Below are positions 41,979 to 51,593 of a stretch of 64,000 bases of DNA, piece by piece. Position 1 is the stretch's first letter. Each line of letters opens with the position of its first letter. A model generated the notes under the pieces. That model did no database searches and was not told the DNA's origin. It was given only the letters and a program-made list of their open reading frames with translations. The DNA comes from Microbacterium memoriense (GTDB taxonomy: Bacteria > Actinomycetota > Actinomycetes > Actinomycetales > Microbacteriaceae), in the NCBI RefSeq assembly GCF_025398275.1, contig NZ_JAODOR010000010.1:1-64000 (forward strand). The letters are read 5' to 3'. A program made the position numbers and the translations under genes.

Positions 41979-43262
41979 CGCCGAGCCTGCGATGGCGGCT
42001 GGTGCGAAGAACACCGGTGGCGCAGGCGCGTCTTCGCGATAGATCCGGCCGGTAGGCGACGTCCACTCGAGAACTCCACCCGGCAGTTGCCGGACCTTCC
42101 ACCTCGTGAACTGCTTCATGCTGTGATGTCGCTGGCACAAATGGGCAAGGTTCCACAGCGCGGTGGGGCCGCCGAGCGCGGCGTCGATCGTGTGGTCGAT
42201 CTCGCAACGGATGGCCGCGCGCCGACACCCAGGAAACCGGCAATGCTGATCGCGCGCTCGAAGGTACCGGCGCTGCGGCCACGGGGTGCTGTAGCGATCG
42301 ACCGCCAGCACGACTCCCTGAATCGGCTCGGTGAGCACACGAGCCCAGTTCGACGCGTTCGCGGCGAGACAGCGGGCGGTATCCGCGTCGATCGGGGACC
42401 GACCGACGAGATCGACAGGACCGTCGTCCGCGCCGAGAAGGGTGAGCACCGGAACGATCACCTGCACCTGCGCGCGGATGGCGCCCAAGACACCGGGAGC
42501 ATCGCCCGTCGCGGTCGGGTCGAGAGAAGGCGAGCCTGCGAGCAGAAGATCGGCGAACACGTCTGCGCGCACCTGATCTATCGTGCGCGCGTCGTCGTCA
42601 CCCGATTCGCGCGCATCGACGACGGATTGTGCCTGTTGAGTGAGCCGATCGAAGACACCATCGGCGATCACCGTGGGGACGGACGCCACCACATCCGACA
42701 TGCCGTTCCGTCCCGGAACGACCCGCACCGCCCGGGAGGTGCACGCGTCTCGGTGCCGGTCGGTGAAGGAGCGATCAGCCATCCGCTCGGCGAGAATCTC
42801 GAGTCCGGCGCGCACGCGGTTGGGAGTATCGATCCGGCACCGTGCGATCGCCTCGCGCTCGAACTCGGCACGCAGCGCCGGCGGCACCACCGCGCCCGCA
42901 TCCACGATGACTCGGACGTGACCGCGGGTGAGGCACCCCGCCTCCCACTCCGCCAAAGCGGCGGGATAGCACTCGACGATCTCCCGCGCTTCGCCGATGC
43001 GCTGCTGCACCGTGCGGTCGGTGAGCCGCAGGACGCCGCCGACTTCGGCGGCGATCGCACGCAGCGCCATGTCGTGGACGCGCACGTTTGCACGAGCGCC
43101 TGACGCCTGCTTCTCTGCGAGCTGCCCGGCCTGAGCGAGCAGCCGGACTTCGGCGACTTGTGCCGCCGTGAGCTGCGCTGCCACCGACTCCACGCTCGCG
43201 ACGATCTCGGCCAGCGCGGCGATGTCGCCGTCGCTGCCTGCCGATCCCGTGAGCTCTTCCAT
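41964..43262 (-). CDS. DUF222/HNH endonuclease domain protein
   Basis: A 432-residue protein with an N-terminal DUF222 domain (about 1-300; coiled helices plus LAERMADRSFTDRHRD) and a C-terminal HNH nuclease motif (CRFPGCRRAAIRCEIDHTID, then ALWNLAHLCQRHHSMKQF, near 355-405). The family is greatly expanded in actinobacteria and often found in mobile or repetitive settings; the cleavage target is unknown. The ATG at 43262 starts the normal MEELTGS N-terminus; the reading frame is open upstream to 43514 but that part is not family-like. Confidence 0.9.
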   Translation of the reverse strand: MEELTGSAGSDGDIAALAEIVASVESVAAQLTAAQVAEVRLLAQAGQLAEKQASGARANVRVHDMALRAIAAEVGGVLRLTDRTVQQRIGEAREIVECYPAALAEWEAGCLTRGHVRVIVDAGAVVPPALRAEFEREAIARCRIDTPNRVRAGLEILAERMADRSFTDRHRDACTSRAVRVVPGRNGMSDVVASVPTVIADGVFDRLTQQAQSVVDARESGDDDARTIDQVRADVFADLLLAGSPSLDPTATGDAPGVLGAIRAQVQVIVPVLTLLGADDGPVDLVGRSPIDADTARCLAANASNWARVLTEPIQGVVLAVDRYSTPWPQRRYLRARDQHCRFPGCRRAAIRCEIDHTIDAALGGPTALWNLAHLCQRHHSMKQFTRWKVRQLPGGVLEWTSPTGRIYREDAPAPPVFFAPAAIAGSASAPF

Positions 43263-43519
43263 ACCCCCATTCTGACGAGGGGGTCCGACATTGACGCAGC
43301 GCGATCCGAGTTGGCGCGGTCCTCGCGTTTTTCGCGTCCAGGAGAACTCTCGTTGTTCTGCGCCGGGGTGTTGCTTCCTGAGGTTGGTCGACGGCGTGAT
43401 TCGGTATACCACGCTCTCCTCATCGGTCGCGTCGACTTCGATGAGCCAGGCGACGTGCGCAAGCAATGTCGGCCACTGGGACTCTGACCCGGCGAACTCT
43501 CCCGACATCTCCACGGTGA
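43263..43519. other. Gap between HNH gene and integrase remnant
   Basis: The minus-strand frame of the HNH gene stays open to 43514 and reads protein-like in places (WPTLLAHVAWLIEVDATDEE). It may be a short remnant of another gene; I do not call it. No repeat or terminator is obvious. Confidence 0.3.
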
Positions 43520-43915
43520 AACCAGGAGCGCGCTCACGCGGGCACCCGAGAGCCGAATGCGCACCTTTTCACCTCACCCACGGGTGAGCAACTCCGCGGC
43601 ACCGCATTTCGGCGGGCGGTGAGGTGGTCGCAAACGGCGCCAAATCATACGATCCACGACTTGCGGCACTACGCGGCATCCAGCTGGCTGCGAGCGGGAC
43701 TCCCCGTGCACCAGGTCGCCAAATGGCTCGGGCACAAGAACGCGTCGACCCTCCTACGCATCTACGCGCATGTTCTCGGTGAGCAACAGGAGATCGCAGC
43801 CCTTCGACACCTCGACTCACTGGGCCCGGTACGCACTGAGTACGCAGGGTCTGCGGTCGACACCGCAGACATCTCCGTCGCGAAGCATGAGCCCGTGGAA
43901 GTAAACGAACTCTAA
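43520..43915 (+). pseudogene. 3' fragment of a tyrosine integrase
   Basis: An open frame without a normal start that encodes the C-terminal 130 residues of a phage-type tyrosine recombinase. HLFTSPTGEQLRGTAFRRAV is the pre-catalytic strand and helix, HDLRHYAASSWL contains the HxxR catalytic box, and WLGHKNASTLLRIYAHV contains the second His and the nucleophile Tyr. The N-terminal arm-binding and core-binding domains and the first catalytic Arg are lost. It ends 13 bp before the 3' end of tRNA-Ser(GCT), where an integrase of a tRNA-targeting element is expected. Confidence 0.8.
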
Positions 43916-43928
43916 CCTCGACATTTTG

Positions 43929-44020
43929 TGGCGGAGACGGAGAGATTTGAACTCTCGGTTCCCAAAAGGGAACTCCACCTTAGCAGGGTGGTGCACTAGG
44001 CCGGACTATGCGACGTCTCC
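43929..44020 (-). tRNA. tRNA-Ser (anticodon GCT)
   Basis: A 92-base class II tRNA with a long variable arm. Acceptor GGAGACG pairs with CGTCTCC; the anticodon loop CTGCTAA gives GCT; variable arm TTCCC/GGGAA; T arm GAGAGTTCAAATCTCTC. The 3' CCA is encoded (43929-43931). An integrase remnant lies just beyond its 3' end. Confidence 0.95.
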
Positions 44021-44097
44021 AGAGCATCCACGCGAAACGGCGCGAATGCACTCGGCAATCATAACCGTTTCGGCGGCTTCTGCCGAACCGAGGCGGC

Positions 44098-45393
44098 CTA
44101 CCGCTCGGCGACCGTGCAGGTGACCTGCGCGGCCGTCTGGCCGGTGACGGTGCTCGGCAGCGCGACAGCTGTCTCGGTCGGCGCGGGCTCGACTACTGGC
44201 GCCTCAGTGGACCCCGGCGTCGGCGTGGCCGTGGGAGTCGAGGTCGGAGCCGTGGCTTCGCCGACGACCTCGGTGCCGTTGCCGTCGCTCGTGGACCCGG
44301 TGAGTTGCAACGGCTGGTTGGCTGCCAGGGCAGCGAAAAGCACATCCGCATCGGACGTCACGGGGAGCACCCGAAGACCGCCCTCCGCGTAGACGGTCGG
44401 GTACTGCACGAAGACGATGTCCTCGTACGGCACGCTCCGCACCGCCATCGCGATCTGCACCATCCGCTGCGGGTTCGCGAGCTCATTGCTCAGCACCAAC
44501 TGACCACTGGTGACCTGCTTGACCGCGGTGTTCGCGAGGTTCAGGAGTGTGCCGGGATTCGCCAGCACACCGTCAGACTGGAGTTTGCGCACCATCGAGC
44601 TCATGAACTGCTGCTGGTTCGAGATGCGGCCGAGGTCGGACCCATCCCCGATGCCGTGACGGATGCGGAGGAACTGCAGCGCCTCGGCTCCGACGAGCGT
44701 GTGCTGACCGGCGGCAAGATCGAGGCCGGTGTGTCCGTCTTGGATGTCATCGGACAGACACACGTCCACGCCGCCGATCGCGTCGGACATGTTGATGACA
44801 CCGGTCCAGCGAATGGCGCCGGCGAATTGGATGTCGACACCGGTGAGCTTCTTGACCGTCAGCACACTGCAAGCGAGCCCGCCGTACATGTACGACACGT
44901 TGATCATCTGAGCGCTCATGGCCGAGTACTGGGTGCCGTCCTCGCCCGTGCACGACGGGATCGACACGATCATGTCGCGCGGGAAGGAGACGACGGTGAC
45001 TCGTCGCGGGGCATCGCTGATGTTGATCAGCATCGTCACATCGTTGCGTTCGCCCTCGGCATCCGCGGCTGCACACCGCGGGAACAGTGCGATATCTTGC
45101 CCCTCGCACGAGTCGGTCCCGACGAGCAGCAGGTTGACGCCACCCTCGATCTCGCCGATCGTCGGCGGCAGCGCTGCCTCGTCTTCACCGATCGAGACCC
45201 CCGCGTCTGCGACGGCGCGCGCCGCATCCCAGACGTAGAACCCGCCGATCGCGGCGACACTCACGACGACGACAGCGACGATCGCGCCGAGCACGGTGAG
45301 GATCTGCACGAACGGGTTCGGGGAACGCAGGACCCCGTGACGCGCGACGGGCTGACGGCGCGAAGACGCCTTACCCTCGGGGCGTGAACTCAC
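44098..45393 (-). CDS. LCP-family cell-wall polymer transferase
   Basis: A 431-residue LytR-CpsA-Psr protein that attaches wall polymers (teichoic or teichuronic acid, arabinogalactan-type glycans) to peptidoglycan. One membrane helix (about 29-52) anchors it with the catalytic domain outside. The domain has LLLVGTDSCEG, VSFPRDMIVSIP with the phosphate-binding Arg, and LRIRHGIGDGSDLGRISNQQ. A Thr/Pro-rich linker (TPTATPTPGSTEAP) ends the protein. GTG start at 45393. It sits between two tRNA-Ser genes. Confidence 0.9.
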   Translation of the reverse strand: MSSRPEGKASSRRQPVARHGVLRSPNPFVQILTVLGAIVAVVVVSVAAIGGFYVWDAARAVADAGVSIGEDEAALPPTIGEIEGGVNLLLVGTDSCEGQDIALFPRCAAADAEGERNDVTMLINISDAPRRVTVVSFPRDMIVSIPSCTGEDGTQYSAMSAQMINVSYMYGGLACSVLTVKKLTGVDIQFAGAIRWTGVINMSDAIGGVDVCLSDDIQDGHTGLDLAAGQHTLVGAEALQFLRIRHGIGDGSDLGRISNQQQFMSSMVRKLQSDGVLANPGTLLNLANTAVKQVTSGQLVLSNELANPQRMVQIAMAVRSVPYEDIVFVQYPTVYAEGGLRVLPVTSDADVLFAALAANQPLQLTGSTSDGNGTEVVGEATAPTSTPTATPTPGSTEAPVVEPAPTETAVALPSTVTGQTAAQVTCTVAER

Positions 45394-45471
45394 GGGGGAT
45401 CCTTTCGAAAGCGGAGGGCGTGGCCCTCACAGTTGCGAGGCGGCCCCCTCCGGGGGCCTCCTCCCAACCAG

Positions 45472-45556
45472 CGGAGGGTGTGGGATTCGAACCCACGGGA
45501 CATTGCTGCCCACTGGTTTTCAAGACCAGGTCCATCGGCCGCTCGGACAACCCTCC
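45472..45556 (-). tRNA. tRNA-Ser (anticodon TGA)
   Basis: An 85-base class II tRNA. Acceptor GGAGGGT pairs with ACCCTCC; the anticodon stem CTGGT/ACCAG encloses CTTGAAA (anticodon TGA); T arm GTGGGTTCGAATCCCAC. CCA is not encoded. It lies about 80 bp upstream of the LCP gene and about 100 bp downstream of the phosphatase gene. Confidence 0.95.
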
Positions 45557-45652
45557 CGACAGAGGCCGAAGCATCCGTCGAACAGCGCTGAGTCTAGTCG
45601 ACCGCGTTCTGCCCATTGTGGCCGAAACCGCCTGTGGACCGGCTGAAAACCC

Positions 45653-46570
45653 CTACAGGCCTCGCAAAATCTCCGCGACGCCGCCCGCGTAGACGGACGT
45701 TGTCGTCTCGGATGCCGCCGCTCGCACTTCGTCGGGGCCCTGCGCCATCGCGATCGCGCGACCTCCGTGTTCGCGCGCCCAGCGGAACATACCGACGTCG
45801 TTGCGACCGTCACCCATCACGAGTACGTGCTCGGGATCCACGCCCAGCCAGGTGCGCACCCGCTCGAGCGCCGTGGACTTGTCGACGCCGTGCGGGGCGA
45901 TGTCGAGCCACGCCGACCAGCCGACCGCGTAAGACACCTTGTTCAACCCGATGCGCGCAACGAGGTCGACGAAGTCCTCGTCGGTGTCATCCGGCGAGAC
46001 CACGACGACACGGCACACGGGTTGCGAAGCGAGTTCTTCGAAGCTCACCCGCTGCGCGTGCGCGAGGTTCCAGTCGTCCATCTCACCGGTGTAGCGGCGA
46101 CGTCCGTCGGCGAGTTCGACCATGTAGTTGGCGCCCGGCAAGTGCTCGCCCAGCAGCGTCAGCACTTCGGCGGGGTCGAACGTCTCGATGTGGAAGCGTT
46201 CGTAGCGCAGCTCTTCGGAGAAGTCCCCGTCGATCCGCTTCATGATCACGGCCCCGTTGGAGCAGACGGCGTAATCGGGCGCGAGATCGAGCACACGTTG
46301 GATGCCGCGCGTGCTCTCCCAGGCCCGGCCTGTCGCGAGCATGACCTCGTGGCCGGCGCGATGCGCGTGGGCGATCGCCTCGACCACGCCCGGGCTCAAG
46401 GTCTCGTCCTCGAGCAGCACCGTGCCGTCCACATCGAGTGCGATGAGCAGGCGCTCGATGGGGGCCCCGGCATCCTCCGCTTCTTCGGCGAGGTCTTCGA
46501 CGAGCGCGGCGGCCTGCGCCTCGGGGACGATCTCGATCGACCCGGTGGCGGGAAGGTGGGCCGAAGTCAT
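45653..46570 (-). CDS. HAD-superfamily phosphatase (Cof type)
   Basis: A 305-residue haloacid dehalogenase-like hydrolase of the Cof/YbiV group. Motif [12 protein letters not shown] holds the nucleophile Asp (near 45), motif [13 protein letters not shown], and motif [14 protein letters not shown]; a C2-type cap lies between them. It dephosphorylates sugar phosphates, pyridoxal phosphate or similar metabolites; the exact substrate is unknown. The ATG at 46570 overlaps the serS stop as ATGA, so it is coupled to serS. Confidence 0.9.
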   Translation of the reverse strand: MTSAHLPATGSIEIVPEAQAAALVEDLAEEAEDAGAPIERLLIALDVDGTVLLEDETLSPGVVEAIAHAHRAGHEVMLATGRAWESTRGIQRVLDLAPDYAVCSNGAVIMKRIDGDFSEELRYERFHIETFDPAEVLTLLGEHLPGANYMVELADGRRRYTGEMDDWNLAHAQRVSFEELASQPVCRVVVVSPDDTDEDFVDLVARIGLNKVSYAVGWSAWLDIAPHGVDKSTALERVRTWLGVDPEHVLVMGDGRNDVGMFRWAREHGGRAIAMAQGPDEVRAAASETTTSVYAGGVAEILRGL

Positions 46571-47832
46571 CCGATCGGCTCCGCGATCTCGATGCCGCCG
46601 AGGTAGGGGCGCAGCACCTCGGGGATGACGACCGATCCGTCGGCACGCTGGTGCGTTTCGAGGAGCGCGACGATCCACCGGGTCGTGGCGAGCGTGCCGT
46701 TGAGCGTCGCGACCGGCGCGGTCTTGCCCCCGTCCGGGCGGTAGCGCACGTCGAGCCGGCGCGCCTGGTAGCTCGTGCAGTTACTCGTGGAGGTGAGTTC
46801 GCGGTACGCGTCCTGCGTCGGCACCCAGGCCTCGACGTCGTACTTCCGCGCGGCGCTCGAGCCGAGATCGCCGGCGGCGACATCGATCACGCGATAGCTG
46901 AGACCGAGATCCTGCAGCATCTGCTCTTGCAGGGCGACGAGGCGCAGGTGCTCCTCTTCGGCCGCTTCCGGGGTCGTGTAGACGAACATCTCGAGCTTGT
47001 TGAACTGGTGCACGCGAATGATCCCGCGGGTGTCCTTGCCATACGAGCCGGCTTCGCGGCGGTAGCACGTCGACCATCCGGCGTAGCGCTTGGGTCCGGC
47101 CTCGAGGTCGATGATCTCGCCCATGTGGTACCCGGCGAGGGGCACTTCGCTCGTGCCGACGAGATACAGGTCCTCGCCCTCCAGGCGATACACCTCGTCG
47201 GCATGCTGGCCGAGGAACCCGGTCCCCTTCATCACCTCGGGCCGCACGAGCGTCGGCGGGATCATCGGGATGAACCCGGCATCCACCGCCCGCTGCAACG
47301 CGAGCGACATCAGCGCATACTCCAGACGCGCGCCGATCCCGGTCAGGAAGTAGAAGCGGCTCCCCGAGACCTTCGTGCCGCGCTCCATGTCGATTGCGCC
47401 GAGCTTCTCTCCGAGCGCGAGATGGTCGAGCGGTTCGAAATCGAAGGATGCCGGTTCGCCGTGCGTGCGAAGCGTGACGAATGCCTCTTCCCCGCCGGCC
47501 GGAACACCGTCGATCACGATGTTCTCGATCCTGCCGAGCGCCGCCTCGGCGGCCTCTTCGGCAGCGGTGGCGATGGCCTGCGCCTGCTTGACGCGCTCGC
47601 TGAGCTGCTTGCCTTCGGCGACGAGCGCTGCTTTCTGATCCTTCGGCGCCTGCGCGACCGTCTTGCCGTGCGCGTTCTGCGCGGCGCGGAGCTCTTCGAA
47701 CGCCGTGATCGCCGCGCGGCGCTCACGGTCCGCGGCGAGGGCATCATCGACGGTGTCGGGCGACTCGCCGCGAGCCTCTTGCGAGCGCTTGACGAGGTCC
47801 GGCTGGTCACGGAGGAAGGCGAGATCGATCAC
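46567..47832 (-). CDS. serS: Seryl-tRNA synthetase
   Basis: A 421-residue class II synthetase charging both serine tRNAs encoded just downstream (43929 and 45472). The N-terminal helical arm (about 1-100; [20 protein letters not shown]) binds the long variable arm of tRNA-Ser. The catalytic core has motif 2 [23 protein letters not shown] and motif 3 [16 protein letters not shown]. Length and motifs are complete. The ATG at 47832 begins the standard MIDLAFLRD start. A phosphatase gene is coupled to its 3' end. Confidence 0.97.
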   Translation of the reverse strand: MIDLAFLRDQPDLVKRSQEARGESPDTVDDALAADRERRAAITAFEELRAAQNAHGKTVAQAPKDQKAALVAEGKQLSERVKQAQAIATAAEEAAEAALGRIENIVIDGVPAGGEEAFVTLRTHGEPASFDFEPLDHLALGEKLGAIDMERGTKVSGSRFYFLTGIGARLEYALMSLALQRAVDAGFIPMIPPTLVRPEVMKGTGFLGQHADEVYRLEGEDLYLVGTSEVPLAGYHMGEIIDLEAGPKRYAGWSTCYRREAGSYGKDTRGIIRVHQFNKLEMFVYTTPEAAEEEHLRLVALQEQMLQDLGLSYRVIDVAAGDLGSSAARKYDVEAWVPTQDAYRELTSTSNCTSYQARRLDVRYRPDGGKTAPVATLNGTLATTRWIVALLETHQRADGSVVIPEVLRPYLGGIEIAEPIG

Positions 47833-47867
47833 CGGTCAAGTCTAGAGCGCCGGGTATCCTCAGCCTC

Positions 47868-48863
47868 ATGACCGATTCCCCCGCCTCGCAGCGCGCCGCG
47901 CTCGTCTACAATCCGATCAAAGTGGATGCCGAGGCCCTCCGCGCGACGGTCACGGATGTCAGCGCCGCCGCCGGCTGGGGTGAACCGCTCTTCTTCGAAA
48001 CCACGGTCGAGGAACTCGGCAACGGCCTCGCACGCCAAGCTATCGACCAGGGCGCAGCCGCCGTTCTGGTCGCCGGCGGCGACGGGACCGTGCGCGCGGT
48101 GAGCGAAGGGATGAGCACATCCGGCATCCCCCTGACGATCGTCCCGAGCGGGACGGGCAACCTCCTCGCCCGCAACCTGCAGCTTCCGCTCACCGATCCC
48201 GACGTGATGGTGGACGCGACGTTCACCGGCGAGCACCGCCCGATCGACATCGGCTTCGCCCGCATCACGCGCGCGGGCGGCGAGTCGGTCGAACACGGAT
48301 TCGTCGTCATGGGCGGCATGGGACTCGACGCCGCGATGATCGCGAACACGAGCGGCGACCTCAAGAAGAAGGTCGGATGGCTCGCCTACATCGACGGCGC
48401 CGCGCGTTCGCTCGTCGGCGCGAAGCCGTTCCTGGTGCACTACCGCGTGCCCGGACACCGCTTTCACCGGGCGCGCGTGCAGAGCGTGCTCATCGCGAAC
48501 TGCGGCTCTTTGCCGGCCGGGCTCGAGCTCATCCCCGAGGCATCCGTGTCGGATGGCGAGCTCGACGTCGTCATCTTCCAGCCGAAGAGCGCGTTCGGCT
48601 GGCTCGCGGTGTGGCGACGCGTCGCCTGGGACAACAGCGTGCTGAACAAAACCCGCGCGGGGCGACGCGTGCTGCGTCTGCGCACGAAGGACAATTCGGT
48701 CCGGTATGCCCGCGGCACCGGCCTGGAGCTGTCGACCGACGAACCTCAGCATGTGCAGCTCGACGGTGATGAGTTCGGTGAGGGCACGGCGATGACCTGT
48801 CGGGTCGTCGCCGGCGGACTGATCATCGCGGTCCCGAAAGGACATCCCGGAGCCGCCGCGTGA
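47868..48863 (+). CDS. Diacylglycerol kinase-family lipid kinase
   Basis: A 331-residue DagK/YegS-type lipid kinase. VYNPIKVD begins the catalytic domain, VAGGDGTVRAVSEG (near 65-78) is the nucleotide loop and VPSGTGNLLARNL the following family motif; PIDIGFARI and LIANCGSLPAGLELIPEASV, then SDGELDVVIF, lie in the C-terminal beta-sandwich. It phosphorylates diacylglycerol or a related membrane lipid. It is divergent from serS; the photolyase gene overlaps its stop by 4 bases (GTGA). Confidence 0.92.
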   Translation: MTDSPASQRAALVYNPIKVDAEALRATVTDVSAAAGWGEPLFFETTVEELGNGLARQAIDQGAAAVLVAGGDGTVRAVSEGMSTSGIPLTIVPSGTGNLLARNLQLPLTDPDVMVDATFTGEHRPIDIGFARITRAGGESVEHGFVVMGGMGLDAAMIANTSGDLKKKVGWLAYIDGAARSLVGAKPFLVHYRVPGHRFHRARVQSVLIANCGSLPAGLELIPEASVSDGELDVVIFQPKSAFGWLAVWRRVAWDNSVLNKTRAGRRVLRLRTKDNSVRYARGTGLELSTDEPQHVQLDGDEFGEGTAMTCRVVAGGLIIAVPKGHPGAAA

Positions 48864-50197
48864 CCTCGCTCGTGTGGCTGCGCGATGACCTGCGCCTCGC
48901 CGACAACCCGGCCTTGCGCGCCGCAGCCGACCGCGGGGAGGAGATCGTCGTCCTGTTCGTGCTCGATGAGGAATCCCCCGGCATCCGCCCGCTCGGCGGC
49001 GCCGCGCGCTGGTGGTTTCATCACAGCCTCGCCGAGCTCGGCGAGCGCATCGCTTCACGGGGCGGCACGCTGGTGTTGCGACGCGGCCCAGCGGCCGCGG
49101 TCGTTCCCGAGGTCGTGCGGGATGCCGGCGCCACCGCCGTGTACTGGAACCGACGCTACGGGGGGCCCGAACGGGAGATCGACACCGACCTGAAGGCGCG
49201 CCTACGCGGCGACGGGGTCGAGGTCGCCTCCTTCGCCGGGTCGTTGCTTTTCGAACCGTGGACGGTGAAGACGGGAGCGGGTACGCCCTACGGCGTATTC
49301 ACCCCGTTCTGGCGCGCGTGCCGCCAGTTGCCCGCACCTCGGGCGCCGCTCGCCGAACCGCGGTCACTGGATGGACCTGCCGTGGACGGCGAGGACCTCG
49401 ATACCTGGGGGTTGCTTCCCACGCGGCCCGACTGGGCGGCGGGGCTCCGCGAACGGTGGACGCCGGGAGAAAGAGCCGCCCGTGCTCGGCTGCGTGAATT
49501 CCTCGGCGAAGATGCCGCGACGTATGACCGCGCCCGCGACGAACCGGCCGTCGGCGCCACCTCGCTCCTCTCTCCCCGCTTGCGCTGGGGCGAGCTGAGT
49601 CCCTTCACTGTGTGGGAAGCGGCGGTGTCATCGGATGCGCCGATCGGCGGTTTCCTCTCCGAGATCGGGTGGCGCGAGTTCGCTTGGCACACTCTGTTCC
49701 ACTTCCCCGATCTCGCGACGAGCAATCTCCGCCCGGCCTTTGACGCCTTTCCGTGGCCGCCACTCGCCGAGGACCGCCTCGATGCGTGGCAGCGCGGGCA
49801 GACCGGTGTGCCGCTCGTCGACGCGGGCATGCGCGAGCTCTGGCACACCGGTTTCATGCACAACCGCGTGCGAATGGTCACGGCATCCTTCCTCGTGAAG
49901 AATCTGCTCATCGACTGGCGCCGCGGCGAGGAATGGTTTTGGGACACCCTCGTGGACGCCGATTCGGCCAGCAATCCCTTCAACTGGCAGTGGGTCGCGG
50001 GCTCCGGGGCCGATGCCGCGCCGTACTTCCGCGTGTTCAACCCGGAGCTGCAGGCGAAGAAGTTCGACGGGGACGGGCGGTACATCGACGAATGGGCGCC
50101 GGATTCGATGGACATCGAGCCCATCGTCGACCTCGGCGAGACGCGGCGGGCCGCCCTCGCGGCGTATGAGGCCGTGAGGGCCGCCGGCCGGTCCTGA
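48860..50197 (+). CDS. phr: Deoxyribodipyrimidine photolyase
   Basis: A 445-residue class I photolyase/cryptochrome. The N-terminal alpha/beta antenna domain starts LVWLRDDLRLADNPAL; the C-terminal FAD domain has the Trp-rich GWREFAWHTLFHFPDL, ELWHTGFMHNRVRMV and DSASNPFNWQWVAGSGADAA. It repairs UV-made cyclobutane pyrimidine dimers using light. GTG start at 48860 overlaps the lipid-kinase stop, so the two are coupled; the functional link is not obvious. Confidence 0.93.
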   Translation: MTSLVWLRDDLRLADNPALRAAADRGEEIVVLFVLDEESPGIRPLGGAARWWFHHSLAELGERIASRGGTLVLRRGPAAAVVPEVVRDAGATAVYWNRRYGGPEREIDTDLKARLRGDGVEVASFAGSLLFEPWTVKTGAGTPYGVFTPFWRACRQLPAPRAPLAEPRSLDGPAVDGEDLDTWGLLPTRPDWAAGLRERWTPGERAARARLREFLGEDAATYDRARDEPAVGATSLLSPRLRWGELSPFTVWEAAVSSDAPIGGFLSEIGWREFAWHTLFHFPDLATSNLRPAFDAFPWPPLAEDRLDAWQRGQTGVPLVDAGMRELWHTGFMHNRVRMVTASFLVKNLLIDWRRGEEWFWDTLVDADSASNPFNWQWVAGSGADAAPYFRVFNPELQAKKFDGDGRYIDEWAPDSMDIEPIVDLGETRRAALAAYEAVRAAGRS

Positions 50198-50359
50198 GTC
50201 CCGTCCGGGTGTGAACCGGGGCGGTTGCGCCCACGCGCCGCCGGGTGGGCGGGTGCAAGCGAAGGTATGCGGCGGTGGCGGGGGCGCGGCGGGGGGCGCG
50301 AGTGCGCGGAGGGGCGACGCGCGGGAATGGAGAGGCCCCGGCGAGCGTTGGGGCAGGCG

Positions 50360-51400
50360 ATGAGCACCTCCCCCGCACTCTCTGTCCTTGACCTCGTTCC
50401 CGTGCGCACGGGCCAGACCAGTGTGCAGGCCGTCGCGGCCTCGCTCGACCTCGCGGTCCGCGCCGACCGCCTCGGGTATCACCGCTACTGGTTCGCCGAG
50501 CACCACAACATGCCCGCCGTCGCGTCGACGACACCACCGGTGCTGGCCGCCGCTGCCGCCGCTCGCACGACCCGCATCCGCCTCGGATCCGGCGGCGTCA
50601 TGCTCCCGAACCACTCGCCGCTCGTCGTCGCCGAGCAGTTCGCGGCGCTCGAGGCGATCGCCCCCGGACGCATCGATCTCGGCATCGGCCGCGCTCCGGG
50701 AAGCGACCCGGTCATCACGCAGCTCCTCCGGATGAGCGGCACCACCAGCGACGTCGACAAGTTCCCCGAGCACATCCGCGACATCATCGGATTCCTCTCG
50801 GGCGAAGGTGCGACCCTGAGGCTCACGTCCGGAGGCACCTACGACGTCCACGCGACTCCGGCCGCCACGGGCACCCCCGAGGTCTGGCTGCTCGGCTCGA
50901 GCGACTACTCGGCGCAACTCGCGGCCGCGTTCGGTCTGCCCTACGTCTTCGCGAATCACTTTTCGGGCGAGGGACTCGAGCGCGCCGTCGATCTGTACCG
51001 CACTCAGTTCCAGCCGTCAGAGCACCTGGCCGCACCGCGGACGTTCCTCACGGCGAACGTCATCGCCGCGGCATCCGACGCCGAAGCCGAAGAGCGGATG
51101 CTGCCGCAAGCCCGCATGATGGCGCGCCTGCGCGGCGGACGGCCCCTCGTCGCGCTCGAAACCGTCGAGCAGGCCGCGGCCGCCGAGGCGAACGACGGAT
51201 TGGCCGCACCGGTGCTCGACGGCATGCGTTCGCGCTCGTTCGTCGGAACCGGCCCGAACGTCCGCGATCGGCTCGCGGCATTCGCCGAACGCTACAACGT
51301 CGACGAGATCATGGTCTCGCCGGTCGCGGGTGCGTACGACGCCGAGCCGATGGACCGCGGCGACGGCCGTATCCAGACGCTGGAGCTCCTCGTCGCCTGA
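50360..51400 (+). CDS. Luciferase-like flavin-dependent oxidoreductase
   Basis: A 346-residue LLM-class (bacterial-luciferase-like) protein of the MsnO8 group. SVLDLVPVRTGQTS at the start, RYWFAEHHNMPAVAST (near 43-58), LGSGGVMLPNHSPL and GRIDLGIGRAPGSDP are typical of the TIM barrel and FMN site. It uses reduced flavin, likely FMNH2 or F420, on an unknown substrate. The ATG at 50360 begins the family N-terminus; an upstream extension to 50225 is Gly/Arg-rich. No ribosome site of note is seen. Confidence 0.9.
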   Translation: MSTSPALSVLDLVPVRTGQTSVQAVAASLDLAVRADRLGYHRYWFAEHHNMPAVASTTPPVLAAAAAARTTRIRLGSGGVMLPNHSPLVVAEQFAALEAIAPGRIDLGIGRAPGSDPVITQLLRMSGTTSDVDKFPEHIRDIIGFLSGEGATLRLTSGGTYDVHATPAATGTPEVWLLGSSDYSAQLAAAFGLPYVFANHFSGEGLERAVDLYRTQFQPSEHLAAPRTFLTANVIAAASDAEAEERMLPQARMMARLRGGRPLVALETVEQAAAAEANDGLAAPVLDGMRSRSFVGTGPNVRDRLAAFAERYNVDEIMVSPVAGAYDAEPMDRGDGRIQTLELLVA

Positions 51401-51439
51401 GCGGGAGGGGCGCTCCGGCGCCCGGTGTCCGCGCGGCGA

Positions 51440-51550
51440 CCTGAACAACTCCTGCAGCCGCTCGGCCGGCGGCCACAGGAGCCGCGCGATGTCGTGGTCC
51501 GAGTGCGCGTCACAGCCTCACCGCGCGCTGAGCCGCAGGAATTGTTCAGG
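51440..51550. repeat. 111-bp intergenic inverted repeat
   Basis: Arms CCTGAACAACTCCTGC (51440-51455) and GCAGGAATTGTTCAGG (51535-51550) are complementary at 15 of 16 positions and enclose 79 bases. It fills most of the gap between two convergent genes. The arm is related to the 17-bp GCCTGAACAATTCAGGC hairpin at 15561-15577, suggesting a shared repeat family. Confidence 0.75.
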
Positions 51551-51593
51551 TGCGTGGGATCGAACGGCCCCCGAGGGGGCGACCGCGGACGGA

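Noticed and set aside
43264..43514. Upstream extension of the HNH gene, or a separate small gene
   Set aside because: The DUF222 family start fits 43262; the extension is not family-like and has no start signal, so it was left as a gap.
46567..47832. A T-box leader before serS
   Set aside because: Only about 35 bp separate serS from the divergent lipid-kinase gene, too short for a T-box.
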